DNA of 64,000 bases from NCBI RefSeq assembly GCF_020165495.1, contig NZ_JAIUIE010000014.1, forward strand, positions 55,449-119,448, read 5' to 3'. Origin of the DNA: Mesorhizobium sp. BR1-1-16. GTDB lineage: Bacteria; Pseudomonadota; Alphaproteobacteria; Rhizobiales; Kaistiaceae. How positions within the stretch are numbered: the stretch's first letter is position 1; the number at the start of each line of letters is the position of its first letter. The notes beneath the pieces are model-generated. The model had not been told where the DNA came from. It did no database searches and worked only from the letters and a program-made list of their open reading frames with translations. This document shows, one piece after another, positions 17,299-25,714 of the stretch. The translations under genes and the position numbers were made by a program.

Positions 17299-18960
17299 TC
17301 AGAGCGACTTCAGATAGTCGAGCAGCGCGGCGAGATCGTCGGTATTGCGTGCCGGATCGTCATAAGCCCAGGGATAGTCGTGGCCCCGGTTCGAATTGCC
17401 TCTCACAGAGGTGTCGAACCGGAAGTAATTGCGGGTGTCCGCCTCATCGGGCGAGCGAAATCCGACATCCTCGGGGTCATAGAAGTTATCGCCGCGATAG
17501 AAGACGTCGCGCCGCTTCTTCAGGTTGATCAATTCCGCCAATGTCAGAACACTGCCATTGTGCAGATAGGGCGCGCGCAGGAACATGCCGTCGAGCGGCG
17601 CATTCACATAGCCGCGAATGGCGACGTTCTGTTCCTCGCCCGGCTGCGGCCAGATATCCTCGCGCGGAAAATGGAACGGATGCGAGGCGGGAAACAATTC
17701 GAACATCCGTTCGGCGAGTTCGTCGTAATGACGGAAAAGGACGCGCTCGGGGTCGGTGCCGATTGTTGCGAAGGGAACGACCTCGCCGGTCTGCGGGCCG
17801 TTCTTCCAGGCACCGCCGACGGCTTCACGGTCACCATGGCACGCCGTGCAATATTGCCGATAGACGGCGTGGCCACGCTCGAGGCGGGCGGGGTCGAGGC
17901 CTGCCGCTGCGCTCACGAACATGTCGCGATAACGCGGCGGGCGCAATGTCGAGGTGAAGTCGCTGGCGCTGCGGATGTTGTGGGCGATTTCCGGCAGCGC
18001 CATGTTGGTGATCGTGGCGCCTGCCGCAAGCGCGGCGAGGGAACTGCGCGCATAGAGATCGGCGATGGTTCCGTCGAACTGGGCGCGGCGCCTCAGATCT
18101 TCTGAATAGACGGTCGCGATCTTCGTATAGACGGGCATGTCGTTGCCGGGCCGGTCGAGCACGGTCCGCACGAGCGTGCGGAACGGCTGCGTGCGGGTCG
18201 GTCCCGTGGGCGCCACGGCTGGATCGCGCGAGCGCCCGTCGCCGAAGGGCGCGTCGAACCGTGGCAGGCCGGCCTGGATGCGGCCGCGGATCTCGCGGAG
18301 CCAGGCCCAGATCATGATGCGTTCGGCGATGCCGAGTTCGCGGCCAGTCTTCGCCGCATATGCCTTCGAGATCGTCGTCAGCGTCAGCCGGTAGGGCGGC
18401 TCCCGAGATGCCGCTCCGCCCGGCGCGGCGGGCTCCCGGGCGAGTATCGCCGACTGAAAGGCATCGAGCCACGCAAACAGGTTGAGCGAGACGCTGCCGG
18501 GCCCGTAGAGCAAGCGGCCCGGATCGTCGGCGGTCTCGCGGATGCGCGTCGTGTGGCAAAGCGCGCAGCTGAAGCCGACGAAGGGCACCGGGGAAGCGGC
18601 GCCCGAGCCGGGACGGTAGTGGCTGACGGCGAAACCGATCGGCAGCGCCCCCTTATCCGCGGCTTCCCCTGTGCGCTGGAAGCCGAACTGCGCAATCCAG
18701 TCTCCTGCCTGGGGCCCGCCGGGCTGGAAGTCCTCGGGAAACAGATCAGGCAGCACCTGCGCAACGGCCAGCGGCATGAGCTCGGTGCCGATCGTGCCGT
18801 GGACGAATGCCTCCTCCGAGGCGCGGAATACTGGCTTCGCCCAGCCATTTTCGAGGTGGATGAAGATGGCGGTGGCGAGCAGGGCGACAAAGACGAGCAG
18901 ATTGGCGCCGATCAACGCGGCATGCGAGACGCGGTAGAGTCTGTCTCTGGAGATCGACAT
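17299..18960 (-). CDS. RoxA-like dihaem c-type cytochrome
   Basis: A 553-residue exported protein with one N-terminal membrane anchor or signal (about 13-35) and two haem c sites, CALCH (132-136) and CTACH (371-375). Downstream is the run RGYVNAPLDGMFLRAPYLHNGSV, characteristic of a family of dihaem cytochromes that includes the rubber oxygenases RoxA/RoxB and distant dihaem peroxidases. It sits 60 bases downstream of the catalase/alpha-dioxygenase fusion and is probably co-transcribed. The family oxidatively cleaves polyisoprene or reduces peroxides, so a role in oxidising or reducing a lipid-derived product is plausible. Which branch it belongs to cannot be settled by eye. Confidence 0.75.
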   Translation of the reverse strand: MSISRDRLYRVSHAALIGANLLVFVALLATAIFIHLENGWAKPVFRASEEAFVHGTIGTELMPLAVAQVLPDLFPEDFQPGGPQAGDWIAQFGFQRTGEAADKGALPIGFAVSHYRPGSGAASPVPFVGFSCALCHTTRIRETADDPGRLLYGPGSVSLNLFAWLDAFQSAILAREPAAPGGAASREPPYRLTLTTISKAYAAKTGRELGIAERIMIWAWLREIRGRIQAGLPRFDAPFGDGRSRDPAVAPTGPTRTQPFRTLVRTVLDRPGNDMPVYTKIATVYSEDLRRRAQFDGTIADLYARSSLAALAAGATITNMALPEIAHNIRSASDFTSTLRPPRYRDMFVSAAAGLDPARLERGHAVYRQYCTACHGDREAVGGAWKNGPQTGEVVPFATIGTDPERVLFRHYDELAERMFELFPASHPFHFPREDIWPQPGEEQNVAIRGYVNAPLDGMFLRAPYLHNGSVLTLAELINLKKRRDVFYRGDNFYDPEDVGFRSPDEADTRNYFRFDTSVRGNSNRGHDYPWAYDDPARNTDDLAALLDYLKSL

Positions 18961-19020
18961 GATCGCCTCCCTGGAGGCTGTGAGTATCCCAGGCTCGCCC
19001 GCTGAAACCAGCGCGCCGCC

Positions 19021-21864
19021 TCAGGTAGCGATAGGCGTTGCGATCGCCCGGAACGGCGAGAACGCGCTGGCGGTGCGCGGAAGAACAGCCCCGAGCTGCG
19101 GGCAATGGCGAAGGATGATGCTGGTCATGCCGTTCTTTTCGATCCAGTCCAATCCGAACGGCGAATAGATTTCGGGGCGATAGTCCACGGTCAGGAAGCG
19201 GTCGCTTTGCAGCCGCCGCGAGGCCATCAGGATGAAGATGCGAAATGCGGTGTCGCTGAAGCCGAAGCCCTCGGGCGGCGGCTCGGCATGAAGGCCGACC
19301 ATGGTATCAACAGCGTCGATCGAGCCGTAGAGTCGCCGCAAGGTGCGGACTGTCTCCGGATCGCCGGAAAGCTCCTCCCAGCTGCGGATCCGCGGCTTGT
19401 GCAGGGCCTCGCGGAAATCGTTGAAACGCGGCACGCCGCGCCGGCGGTCACGCACGATGTCGACAACCGATAGATCGATGATCTCCTCGACCGAAGGATC
19501 CGCGCCGCGCCGTCTGAAGCGTTGCAGTGACGCGGGATAGTTGTGCAGAGTAATCGCGCCTGGATGAGCAATGCCAAACGAATAGATCACGTTGTGCAGT
19601 CTGAGCTCGCGCATCCGCGCGTCCGTTCCCGCGCCCTGGATGTCGTTGAAACTCAGCTTCTGCGTCGGTTCACCGCTCTCATAGTTGAAGAACTGGTAGT
19701 CGTCGGGAATGAGCGGATGCAGGCGGTAGACCGAGGCAAACTCTTCGGTCAGCGAATAGGGCGCGCTGTGATGGTTCGTCAGGGTCTGCGGAATGCCCTT
19801 CAGCTCCTGTATGTCGAGCATCCAGATGCCGAGTTGGGTGAGCCAGTCCTTCGGCGCGCCATACCAATTCGCGCGCAGCCCGATCTGGATGGTCTGCGTG
19901 GCGAGGATGGCCGGCGTCCATTCGACCGTATGGATCTTGGCGATCAGCGCAGAAACAATGAGGCGGGCGGTCTGGTAGACCCGTTCGGGCAACCAGTCCG
20001 GATATTCTCGCTGCAGCGCCTCGGCGAGGACATTGTGCTCGCGGGCGAAGAGCGTGTGCATCATGCTGAGGCCGAGCCACCAGCTTTCGTTGAAGCCGGT
20101 AAGGTTCATGCCGTTGATGTCAGTCGGCAGATAGTGATCCGGTGTCAAGCGCAGGCGCCCGCCGTCCTGCAGCAGCGCGGCTTTCTCCTTGCTGTCGCCA
20201 TAGACCTCGGAGCCGTCCCACCAAGGCGTCGTCAGATTCTCGAACACCGGATAGCCGGCCGGGGACATGCGCGCGATCTTGTTGCCGGCGATACGCATAT
20301 CGCGCTCCGCCGCGCCGCCGGTATAGCTCTGCCATGTGTCGCCGCCCGGCATGGGGATGACGATGTCGTGTTCCGGGTTGCCGAGGGGATGGCGACGATG
20401 ATTGACCCAGTCATGGACCTGGAACTGGATCCAGGCCGCCGCGAGAATATTGAGCGAGCGGGCGGGGATGAACGCCTTACGGGTCATCAGCTCGCGGCTG
20501 ATGTCGATCGGGTTGGGCTGGGCAAACAGATCCGGCTGGTATTTCGGCTGCATGTTGCGGCCGAACGTTGAGTTCTCCGCTCCCATGCGTGGATTGGAGA
20601 GGTCGTTGTAGCTTCCGTCGAAAGTGCGGACGGTGCGGACCCACTCCGGCGTGACGGGGGGCACAGGAACAGGGCGGGGCGGAGCCTCGGCCGCCTCCGT
20701 GTCGATGAGGTTGGTCGCGCGAAGCTGCGTGCGGAAGGCGGAGAGATTGAGCAGGCCGAGACGCCAGTCCAGCCGGTGCCATTCGACATAGCGATTGAGG
20801 ACGCGAAAAAACGAAGCGACGAGGCGTCCGGCGATGAGGTTGCGAAGCGGCGTCGAATCGCGAAACTGATAGCTGATGCGGTGCGCTGACGAAGCCGCGT
20901 AGGCGGCTTTGCGGGCACGGTTGAGATTGCCGAGCGGGCGGAAATTCTCCGTCGTATTCCAGGGATTGAATGCGACCTGGTCGACCAGCGCCTCGATTGC
21001 CCGACCGTCCGCTGCGTCGATATCCTGCTTTGGAATTGTCAGCGTCGCGACCGAGACCGGCGGCGCGTTCGCCTCGGTCCATTCGATGGCGCCGTCCTCG
21101 ATCGGCGTCAACGCCTCGCTGACGAAGCGCTGGACCAGGACATCGAAGCGGACATCGTCCTGGCGCAGCCTGTCGGCGATCTCATGATGCAGAAAGTCGA
21201 AATCCGTCTCCGATGCCTTGGGCGCCTTCACCGCGTCCACAGCCGGGCGAAGGATGAACCGGACCGGACCTGCGGCGTCCCAGAGGATAGCGCCCCGGCT
21301 CCAATAGGTCTCGAGCGCAAGGCTGTCGACGACGCGCGCGCCGCTGTTGATGTTCTTCAGTATGCGGAAGGTCTCGCCGAAGCCGACATCGAGGACGAGA
21401 CGCGGCAGCAACAGCAATCTGGAGCCGGCCATCGCCTTTGCGAGCGCGACGAACTGGAACGCATTCCGCGCGTGCGAAACGGGAAAGTTCGTCATCAGTA
21501 GATCGTGATATTCGTCCGCATCGATCTTCACGCGGAGCGCGCAGCCACGCATGTCACGCTTGAAGTCGCCCTGCCGCGCGCCATTGGCATTCGACAGGCG
21601 GATTGTCGTCTCGTACTCAGCGCCCGGCACGAGAAATCCGACGGCAAGATCGCTATGTAAATTCGCGTTTATCTTCAGTCTGGCGTTGGTCGTTCCAAGT
21701 ATACACTTGGCATGGAACGCCCGTCGGACCTCGCTCGCCTTAGATTTTTTCTTGTTGGCGAGTTGCACGTCCATGATGTCGCGTGCAAAGGCGGCGAAGA
21801 TCGACCTTTCGGCCTCCGCGCTGCCTCCTTCATATCGCTCGTGCCAATCCCTATCGAACGACAT
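19021..21864 (-). CDS. Catalase-like / fatty-acid alpha-dioxygenase fusion protein
   Basis: A 947-residue protein with two haem domains. Residues about 20-335 are a minimal catalase-like domain: RAFHAKC with distal His51, TNFPVSHARN with Asn126, and R318-x3-Y322 (NRARKAAYAASS) as proximal Tyr. Residues about 410-940 match plant-type alpha-dioxygenase closely: FQVHDWVNH with distal His484, GSEVYGDSKE, KIHTVEWT (His645), RANWYG, and SVYRLHPLIPD with catalytic Tyr713 and proximal His716, then ASRRLQSDRF. Alpha-dioxygenases (EC 1.13.11.92) add O2 to the alpha carbon of fatty acids to give 2-hydroperoxides; the catalase-like domain could process that hydroperoxide, as such domains do in allene oxide synthases. 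The ATG at 21864 follows GGGAGA by six bases; an upstream TTG (21900) is less likely. No signal peptide, so cytoplasmic. First gene of a four-gene minus-strand cluster. Confidence 0.88.
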   Translation of the reverse strand: MSFDRDWHERYEGGSAEAERSIFAAFARDIMDVQLANKKKSKASEVRRAFHAKCILGTTNARLKINANLHSDLAVGFLVPGAEYETTIRLSNANGARQGDFKRDMRGCALRVKIDADEYHDLLMTNFPVSHARNAFQFVALAKAMAGSRLLLLPRLVLDVGFGETFRILKNINSGARVVDSLALETYWSRGAILWDAAGPVRFILRPAVDAVKAPKASETDFDFLHHEIADRLRQDDVRFDVLVQRFVSEALTPIEDGAIEWTEANAPPVSVATLTIPKQDIDAADGRAIEALVDQVAFNPWNTTENFRPLGNLNRARKAAYAASSAHRISYQFRDSTPLRNLIAGRLVASFFRVLNRYVEWHRLDWRLGLLNLSAFRTQLRATNLIDTEAAEAPPRPVPVPPVTPEWVRTVRTFDGSYNDLSNPRMGAENSTFGRNMQPKYQPDLFAQPNPIDISRELMTRKAFIPARSLNILAAAWIQFQVHDWVNHRRHPLGNPEHDIVIPMPGGDTWQSYTGGAAERDMRIAGNKIARMSPAGYPVFENLTTPWWDGSEVYGDSKEKAALLQDGGRLRLTPDHYLPTDINGMNLTGFNESWWLGLSMMHTLFAREHNVLAEALQREYPDWLPERVYQTARLIVSALIAKIHTVEWTPAILATQTIQIGLRANWYGAPKDWLTQLGIWMLDIQELKGIPQTLTNHHSAPYSLTEEFASVYRLHPLIPDDYQFFNYESGEPTQKLSFNDIQGAGTDARMRELRLHNVIYSFGIAHPGAITLHNYPASLQRFRRRGADPSVEEIIDLSVVDIVRDRRRGVPRFNDFREALHKPRIRSWEELSGDPETVRTLRRLYGSIDAVDTMVGLHAEPPPEGFGFSDTAFRIFILMASRRLQSDRFLTVDYRPEIYSPFGLDWIEKNGMTSIILRHCPQLGAVLPRTASAFSPFRAIATPIAT

Positions 21865-22410
21865 TGGGCTTCTCCCGCGCCTGAGCACGTCGAACGCCAA
21901 AGATCAGTAGATGTGCTCTCTTGCATCCCCTCGCGACTTCTTGGCCGTCGGACTATAGGCGCGAAGCCACTATGAATCGATCGCATATCTTCCGAAGACA
22001 TTCAAGGGGCGTATACTAACGCTTAGCCGATTCCATCATGGCGACAGCCGAGTCCGACTATGCCGGGCGCCAGAGACAGCCTGTCGATTTGCTTGAGTGG
22101 AGGTATGATAGGCGGAACATCATGGTTCTCGCCGATGGGCACCGGCAGCGGGGCGAGCCTCTACGGCGCCGATCTCATCGCCCCGGCCTATGTGTTGGCA
22201 ATGGCCTCGCTCGGCTATTGCGCAAGCGAATTTTGACCCGAGCCTCTACGGCCTAGGACGGGATGGCGTCTTCACCTTCGATCCCGATGATGCAGGACGC
22301 TGCGACATTCAGGCCGGCTTGCCCGATGTATGGGCGGACGGACCGCGCGGGGGGAAAACCGCTCGCTGCAGGCCAATCTTCCTCGACCTGCCGTTGCGGA
22401 TTCTTCGAAC
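21865..22410. other. Intergenic stretch, no convincing gene
   Basis: Promoter-side space of the catalase/alpha-dioxygenase gene and 3' side of the shortened LacI gene. On the plus strand around 22104-22236 a short frame reads MIGGTSWFSPMGTGSG and stops at a TGA; the first seven residues resemble the start of aspartate/glutamate racemases, but the resemblance ends there. The words GAGCCTCTACGGC occur twice (about 22155 and 22242). I see no intact gene, RNA or clear operator. Confidence 0.4.
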
Positions 22411-23070
22411 TCAGCCTGAACTGTCGTCGGCCTGCCTGCTCATTTGGATGGCGGGTTGCTCGTCGGGCGCTTCTATCCGTGCGAAGAGCATGTCGACCGA
22501 GGCGGCCGCGAGTTCTGCGATGACGGGATTGATGCCGAAGATGACGCTGTCGAAGCGCGGCGCGGCATTGCGGGCCTGAACGAACACGGCCGGCATCGCT
22601 GCGTCTTCCAGCAACAGCGCGGCCGGACTCTTCTGCCCCTTCACGGGCTTCACGATCACGCCGGCGACGCGCCAGTCCAGCATGCGCACCGCGATGTCCG
22701 TCTCGCGCGCCTCGGATCCCTGGCTGCAGCCCACGAACAGCACATGACCGCGCCGCTCCACCTCAAGCTCCAGCCGAACGAGAAGGCGGGCGATGAGTGG
22801 CTCTTCGAAGGTCGGTACGATCACACCGACGAGATTGCGACGGCCGCGGCGCAGCTCCGCGCCGAGTGGATTGATGCGGTAGCCGAGCGCCTCGATGGCG
22901 TTCTGCACCTTGGTGACATTCTCCGGCAGCACGGTGGGCGCGCCCTGCATCACCTTGGAAACGGTGGCTATCGAAACCCCGGCATAGGCCGCGACGTTAC
23001 GCATCGAAACACGGGTTTCGACTCCCTTTCTGCGACCAGCCAAATCAACGCCCTCGAATGCTTCCGACAT
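22411..23070 (-). CDS. LacI family regulator with shortened ligand domain (CUT1 locus 2)
   Basis: About 219 residues from the ATG at 23070, against some 340 for the family. The DNA-binding part is intact (VSMRNVAAYAGVSIATVSKVM, then GYRINPLGAELRRGRRNLVGV), and the first half of the ligand domain follows normally to about APRFDSVIF. The sequence then jumps straight to GINPVIAELAAASVDMLFARIE, a segment that normally lies near the C-terminus. Roughly 120 central residues, including much of the sugar pocket, therefore seem to be lost in frame. Divergent from a Gfo/Idh gene across two copies of the palindrome CGATTAATCG. It may bind DNA without normal inducer response, or be decaying. Confidence 0.72.
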   Translation of the reverse strand: MSEAFEGVDLAGRRKGVETRVSMRNVAAYAGVSIATVSKVMQGAPTVLPENVTKVQNAIEALGYRINPLGAELRRGRRNLVGVIVPTFEEPLIARLLVRLELEVERRGHVLFVGCSQGSEARETDIAVRMLDWRVAGVIVKPVKGQKSPAALLLEDAAMPAVFVQARNAAPRFDSVIFGINPVIAELAAASVDMLFARIEAPDEQPAIQMSRQADDSSG

Positions 23071-23077
23071 TGGATAC

Positions 23078-23091
23078 AACGATTAATCGTT
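23078..23091. promoter_or_regulatory. LacI-type operator copy 1 (locus 2)
   Basis: Perfect 14-bp palindrome AACGATTAATCGTT just upstream of the shortened LacI gene. It has the central-symmetric form typical of LacI-family sites and recurs nearby at 23107-23120 and, as a partial copy, before the binding-protein gene. Confidence 0.75.
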
Positions 23092-23106
23092 TACAGCCAT
23101 CGAAAA

Positions 23107-23120
23107 AACGATTAATCGAT
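23107..23120. promoter_or_regulatory. LacI-type operator copy 2 (locus 2)
   Basis: AACGATTAATCGAT, identical to copy 1 in 13 of 14 bases and centred 29 bp from it, on the dehydrogenase side of the divergent spacer. Confidence 0.7.
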
Positions 23121-23154
23121 GTCCCTGACAAGAGCAATACAAGGAGGAAGGCCG

Positions 23155-24294
23155 ATGTCTGAGGCAAAGCGCAAGCTGAGGATTGCGCTCGTCGGAGTCG
23201 GATTCGGGGCGGAGTTCGCGCCGATCTACAATGCCCACCCCGACGTCGAGTGGGTGGCGCTCAGCGACAGCAACACAGAAAAATTGGCCGCGGCAGGGGC
23301 CCGGTTTGGCATTGAGCGGAGTTATCCGGGGCTCGAAGCGGTCCTGGCGGATCCAGATGTCGACGCCGTCCATCTGGTGACGCCGATCCCCCTTCATGCC
23401 GAACAAGCCATCCGCGTCCTTGAAGCCGGAAAGCACTGCGCCTGCACCGTCCCGATGGCCACGAGCTTCGCCGATATCAGGCGGATCATCGCGGCGCAGC
23501 GCAAATCCGGCAAGAACTACATGATGATGGAGACGGCCGCCTATACCCGCGAATTTCTGATGGTCGAAGACCACTATCTGCGCGGCGATTTTGGCACCAT
23601 CTCCTTTGCGCGCGGCTCGCACATGCAGGACATGGAGGGGTGGCCGGACTATTGGATGGGTTTGCCGCCACATCACTACATGACGCATGCCATCGCGCCG
23701 GTTCTCAAGCTGCTTGGCGAACGAGTGGCCAAGGTGCATTGCTTCGGATCCGGCCGCCTGCCCGAGGAGCGCCAGAGGCGCTACGGCAATCCTTTCCCCG
23801 TCGAAACGGCTATCTTCCGCCTCGCGAACAGTCCCGTCGCCGTCGAGGTCACGCGGTCGCTGTTCCAGACCGTCCGCCCTTATAGCGAGGCTTTCTCGAT
23901 CTATGGCGACAAGTTGGGCTTTGAGTGGCAGCAGATCGAGGAAGAAGATCCGCTGATCTTCTCGATGCCGCAGGCTGCCTTCAGCCGCGGGCGCAAGATT
24001 CACCATGAAATCGTCACGCCGCCGGACCGGCAGGATCTGCTGCCGCCCGAGATCGCTCCGTTCACCAAGCGGTCGGTCTTTTCCGATGGCAAGCATCTGT
24101 CATTCGTGCAGGGCGGGGGCCACTCCGGATCCCATCCACATCTTGTCCATGAGTTCGTGCGCTCGACGGTCGAAGGCCGCAGTCCGGCGATCGACGTCGT
24201 CACGGCCGCGAACTGGACCGCACCCGGCATCGCCGCGCACGAATCGGCCATGCAGGACGGCGCCGCAGTCGAGATTCCGGATTTCAGCATCTGA
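23155..24294 (+). CDS. Gfo/Idh/MocA family oxidoreductase (locus 2)
   Basis: A 379-residue dehydrogenase. The Rossmann start (RIALVGVGFGAEFAPIY) and the strand-4/5 region (VHLVTPIPLHAEQAI) are normal, but the usual EKP motif is replaced by TVPMA, so the cofactor Lys seen in most relatives is missing; this occurs in some subfamilies. The ATG at 23155 follows a perfect AAGGAGGAAGG; an upstream in-frame ATG (23119) lies inside the operator region. It heads the operon: binding protein and two permeases follow. Expected to act on the imported sugar or derivative, with an altered catalytic set-up. Confidence 0.85.
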   Translation: MSEAKRKLRIALVGVGFGAEFAPIYNAHPDVEWVALSDSNTEKLAAAGARFGIERSYPGLEAVLADPDVDAVHLVTPIPLHAEQAIRVLEAGKHCACTVPMATSFADIRRIIAAQRKSGKNYMMMETAAYTREFLMVEDHYLRGDFGTISFARGSHMQDMEGWPDYWMGLPPHHYMTHAIAPVLKLLGERVAKVHCFGSGRLPEERQRRYGNPFPVETAIFRLANSPVAVEVTRSLFQTVRPYSEAFSIYGDKLGFEWQQIEEEDPLIFSMPQAAFSRGRKIHHEIVTPPDRQDLLPPEIAPFTKRSVFSDGKHLSFVQGGGHSGSHPHLVHEFVRSTVEGRSPAIDVVTAANWTAPGIAAHESAMQDGAAVEIPDFSI

Positions 24295-24325
24295 ACGGAA
24301 CCCTTGGCGACGCCAACCGACTGAA

Positions 24326-24339
24326 GAGTTAATCGTTTT
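24326..24339. promoter_or_regulatory. Partial operator copy 3 (locus 2)
   Basis: The sequence AGAGTTAATCGTTT in the gap before the binding-protein gene keeps the right half TTAATCGTT of the 14-bp palindrome found at 23078. It may be a weak auxiliary site or an internal promoter operator. Confidence 0.45.
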
Positions 24340-24372
24340 TTCCGCCAACAAGAGACCATAAGGGAGGAGACC

Positions 24373-25626
24373 ATGCCTATTTCACACATGAGCCGCAGAA
24401 GCTTTATGAAGTCGACGGCCCTGGCAGGAGCGGCCGTGACTCTCAGTGCGCCGTATGTGCGCGCCCAAGGCGCCAGCGAGATCAACATGATCGGGTGGAA
24501 CGCGCCCGCTCTCATGGACATCTTTGCCCGGGCCGAGAAGGAGGTCGGCGTCAAGATCAACTATGACGTCCTGCCGGCTGCATGGTCGGATGTGATGGCC
24601 AAGATCACGTTGTGGGGCCAGACCGGCTATGACGGCATCGACGTGCTGTTCGCCGATGATCTGATCGGCGGTCTCTGGGGGATGAATGGCTGGGCCGAGG
24701 ATCTGAGTGGCACCGACGCCTGGACGAAGAATTCCGCCGATATCGTCGAGAACATCACAGTCCTCAACAACGCTGTCGGCGGCGTCTACCGCATCTTCTT
24801 CACGATGGGGTTGGAGCCGTTCTTCTATAATAAATCGCTCGTCCCGAACGCCCCCAAGACCTGGGACGAGCTGGTTTCGGTCGGCCAGTCGGTGACCAAA
24901 GCCGATGACGGCATCTGGGGCTGGCGGCCGCTCGGCGGCCAGGGCCATGCCTTCAACACCGTCCTGCTGATGCTCAATCAGGCGGGCGCGGACCTGAAGA
25001 CTCTTCAGGACCCGGCGACGCTGCAGGCACTGCAGTTCATGTATGACTGGGTTCAGACGAGCAAGATCACCCCGCCCTCGGCGATCAGTGAGGACAATCC
25101 GGCGGTCGAGGCGCTCGCCGCCGCCGGCAAGGCCGCGATGTGGTGGACCTATGATGGTGGCCTCGCCAACATCCTCAGGGCCGACCAGACCAAGGTCACG
25201 CTGGAGAATATCGGCATGTCGCGCTGGCCGAAGGGCCCGGCTTCGGATATCGGCCTGGTGCATGGCTGGGGCTGGCTACTCTCGAAGTTCAGTCAGAAAA
25301 AGGATGCTTCGAAGGAGGTCCTCGCCTGGCTGTCTTCGCCCGCCATCATCAAGCAGGTCTCGCTGGCCCAGAGCGCTGCGCCGCCCTATCGCTCGATGTT
25401 CACTGACCCCGATATCGTCGCCAAGCTGCCGCAGCTGACGATCGGCTCCGGTTGGGAAGATCAGATCCGCGGTGCAAGGTTCCGCGAGCCGATCGTATCG
25501 AGCCCCCAGGTTACCCAGCTGTGGAACATGTTCGACAAGATCGGCAGCTATATCCTTTCGGGCGAGAAGGATCCCGCTGCAACGCAGGCCTGGGCGATCG
25601 AGGAATACCAGGCGATCCGCGGCTGA
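24373..25626 (+). CDS. ABC transporter substrate-binding protein, Tat-exported (CUT1 locus 2)
   Basis: A 417-residue periplasmic solute-binding protein of SBP type 1. The N-terminus carries a twin-arginine signal (SRRSFMKSTALAG, cut probably after VRAQG), so it is exported folded. GGAGGAGACC precedes the ATG. Interior landmarks include IFFTMGLEPFFYNKSLV and GKAAMWWTYDGG. Two CUT1 permeases follow; a stem-loop (25660-25685) separates it from them, which would favour extra binding-protein mRNA. Ligand unknown. Confidence 0.88.
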   Translation: MPISHMSRRSFMKSTALAGAAVTLSAPYVRAQGASEINMIGWNAPALMDIFARAEKEVGVKINYDVLPAAWSDVMAKITLWGQTGYDGIDVLFADDLIGGLWGMNGWAEDLSGTDAWTKNSADIVENITVLNNAVGGVYRIFFTMGLEPFFYNKSLVPNAPKTWDELVSVGQSVTKADDGIWGWRPLGGQGHAFNTVLLMLNQAGADLKTLQDPATLQALQFMYDWVQTSKITPPSAISEDNPAVEALAAAGKAAMWWTYDGGLANILRADQTKVTLENIGMSRWPKGPASDIGLVHGWGWLLSKFSQKKDASKEVLAWLSSPAIIKQVSLAQSAAPPYRSMFTDPDIVAKLPQLTIGSGWEDQIRGARFREPIVSSPQVTQLWNMFDKIGSYILSGEKDPAATQAWAIEEYQAIRG

Positions 25627-25659
25627 GGCATTGGCGGCCGACACGGCAGCTCCCTCACG

Positions 25660-25685
25660 ATCCCGGCGGCCGTCGCTGCCGGGAT
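25660..25685 (+). terminator. Intercistronic stem-loop between binding protein and permease (locus 2)
   Basis: ATCCCGGC / GCCGGGAT, 8-bp perfect stem with a 10-base loop, in the 88-base gap between the binding-protein stop and the first permease. No T-tract; more likely a partial terminator or an mRNA-stabilising element than a full stop. Confidence 0.5.
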
Positions 25686-25714
25686 ACCCATCCCTGAGAG
25701 ATAGAAGCAGCCCG

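Noticed and set aside
22104..22236. Racemase-like beginning MIGGTSW on the plus strand
   Set aside because: Match covers only seven residues and the frame soon stops; too little to call even a pseudogene.
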